A stretch of DNA of 64,000 nucleotides. Origin: Bryobacterales bacterium KBS 96 (GTDB taxonomy: Bacteria; Acidobacteriota; Terriglobia; Bryobacterales; Bryobacteraceae). The stretch spans positions 4,331,357-4,395,356 of the forward strand of contig KB906767.1 of NCBI GenBank assembly GCA_000381625.1, in the 5' to 3' direction. Made by a program: the position numbers and the translations under genes. The notes under the pieces were generated by a model that had not been told where the DNA came from, searched no databases, and saw only the letters and a program-made list of their open reading frames with translations. Each line of letters starts with the position of its first letter. The stretch's first letter is position 1. Positions 63,664 through 64,000 of this stretch are shown here, in pieces.

Positions 63664-64000
63664 CTTTACGGGTGAGACTACGAGCGGCCTATGTCGGTTC
63701 GGAACCACCTCCGCCGGCGGGCGTCCCCGTGCTAACTCTCTCTTCAACCGCACACCCTCAGCCTGAATGTGTGCCAGTTCCGCGCGGCGGGCCGCCACGG
63801 CGGCGCGGTTTGCATTTAGCTCGCCCCTCCGTTGCTCTTTCGCGGCCTCTGTGAACCTGCCGTGTTTCATATTGGCCGCACTGATCTTAGCCTTACCCTC
63901 CGCGGTACGGCAGCCCGCCAGCCCGCCGTGGAATCGGCATCGGGTGCGTCGCCCGGTCAGCGGATTGACCTCCGCCGGGCGCTGGCACGGAGTTCCGCGG
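63652..64000 (-). CDS. Small HGG-motif, Cys-containing protein (phage/mobile-associated), 5' end outside window
   Basis: Reading in from the window end gives TPCQRPAEVNPLTGRRTRCR, then FHGGLAGCRTAEGKAKISAA and a basic, helical C terminus (GELNANRAAVAARRAELAHI). The CQ...RCR.HGG pattern is typical of small proteins seen near transposases and phage genes; no function is known to me. An ATG at 63870 could start a shorter version, but the conserved motif lies before it, so the gene probably begins beyond 64000. It overlaps the end of the convergent decarboxylase by 12 bases. Confidence 0.55.
   Translation of the reverse strand, partial: RGTPCQRPAEVNPLTGRRTRCRFHGGLAGCRTAEGKAKISAANMKHGRFTEAAKEQRRGELNANRAAVAARRAELAHIQAEGVRLKRELARGRPPAEVVPNRHRPLVVSPVKLDD

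Noticed and set aside
1-64000. CRISPR arrays and rRNA genes
   Set aside because: No regularly spaced identical repeats and no rRNA-like sequences were seen.

Overview
The window most likely comes from an Acidobacteriota chromosome of the Bryobacterales/Solibacter type. This is inferred from a diderm outer-membrane gene set (BamA/TamA, SurA-like, TamB, LptB, LptE), a carboxypeptidase-regulatory TonB-receptor-like protein of the kind acidobacteria carry in many copies, a fused E2-E1 2-oxoglutarate enzyme, and bacillithiol synthesis (BshC). No rRNA or marker-gene comparison could be run, so the assignment is provisional.

Region A (1-22.4 kb) is ordinary chromosome. A 5'-truncated multi-POTRA outer-membrane protein, a SurA-like chaperone and TamB overlap end to end. 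They are followed by a DUF2103-like protein and the kgd-type enzyme. On the minus strand come flbD-motA-motB, a MerR regulator, a decayed SnoaL-like gene, and the classical lptB-rpoN-hpf order. rpsT stands alone on the plus strand. A minus-strand run psd-pssA-(active-site-less ASADH homologue)-lptE-holA links phospholipid and LPS assembly.

Region B (23-34.2 kb) holds a TonB-receptor-like protein, a GH127-type beta-L-arabinofuranosidase and a TPR protein, which look like a glycan-use locus. Then come cyaY-hemW-ltaE on the minus strand, and bshC.

Region C (34.24-about 47.6 kb) is an integrated element at the 3' end of tRNA-Leu(CAA). It has a tyrosine integrase, small HTH proteins, a VapE-type primase-helicase and an XRE-type regulator, but no capsid genes. 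Its cargo is a complete type I restriction-modification system (hsdR-hsdM-hsdS) followed by a TIR-domain protein. This resembles a satellite or genomic island carrying defence genes. I could not find its right attachment site.

Region D (47.7-57.6 kb) is layered mobile and defence debris. It contains a frameshifted IS110 remnant, an intact unknown gene with a possible HEPN Rx4H motif, and an Mrr-like nuclease fragment joined to the tail of a TcmP gene. Next is an IS91-type HUH element bounded by 31-bp inverted repeats; its transposase carries a stop and a frameshift. Its tyrosine recombinase is split by an IS256-family insertion whose ends and 8-bp target duplication can be read exactly. A STAND/NACHT ATPase and the HTH tail of a lost resolvase follow.

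Region E (58.4-61.6 kb) has a serine resolvase behind a promoter/operator-like palindrome, and a convergent sce7725 (phage T4 beta-like)/sce7726 (PD-(D/E)XK-like) pair. Region F (62.3-64 kb) has a PLP decarboxylase broken by two single-base shifts and the 3' part of a small HGG-motif protein that runs off the window.
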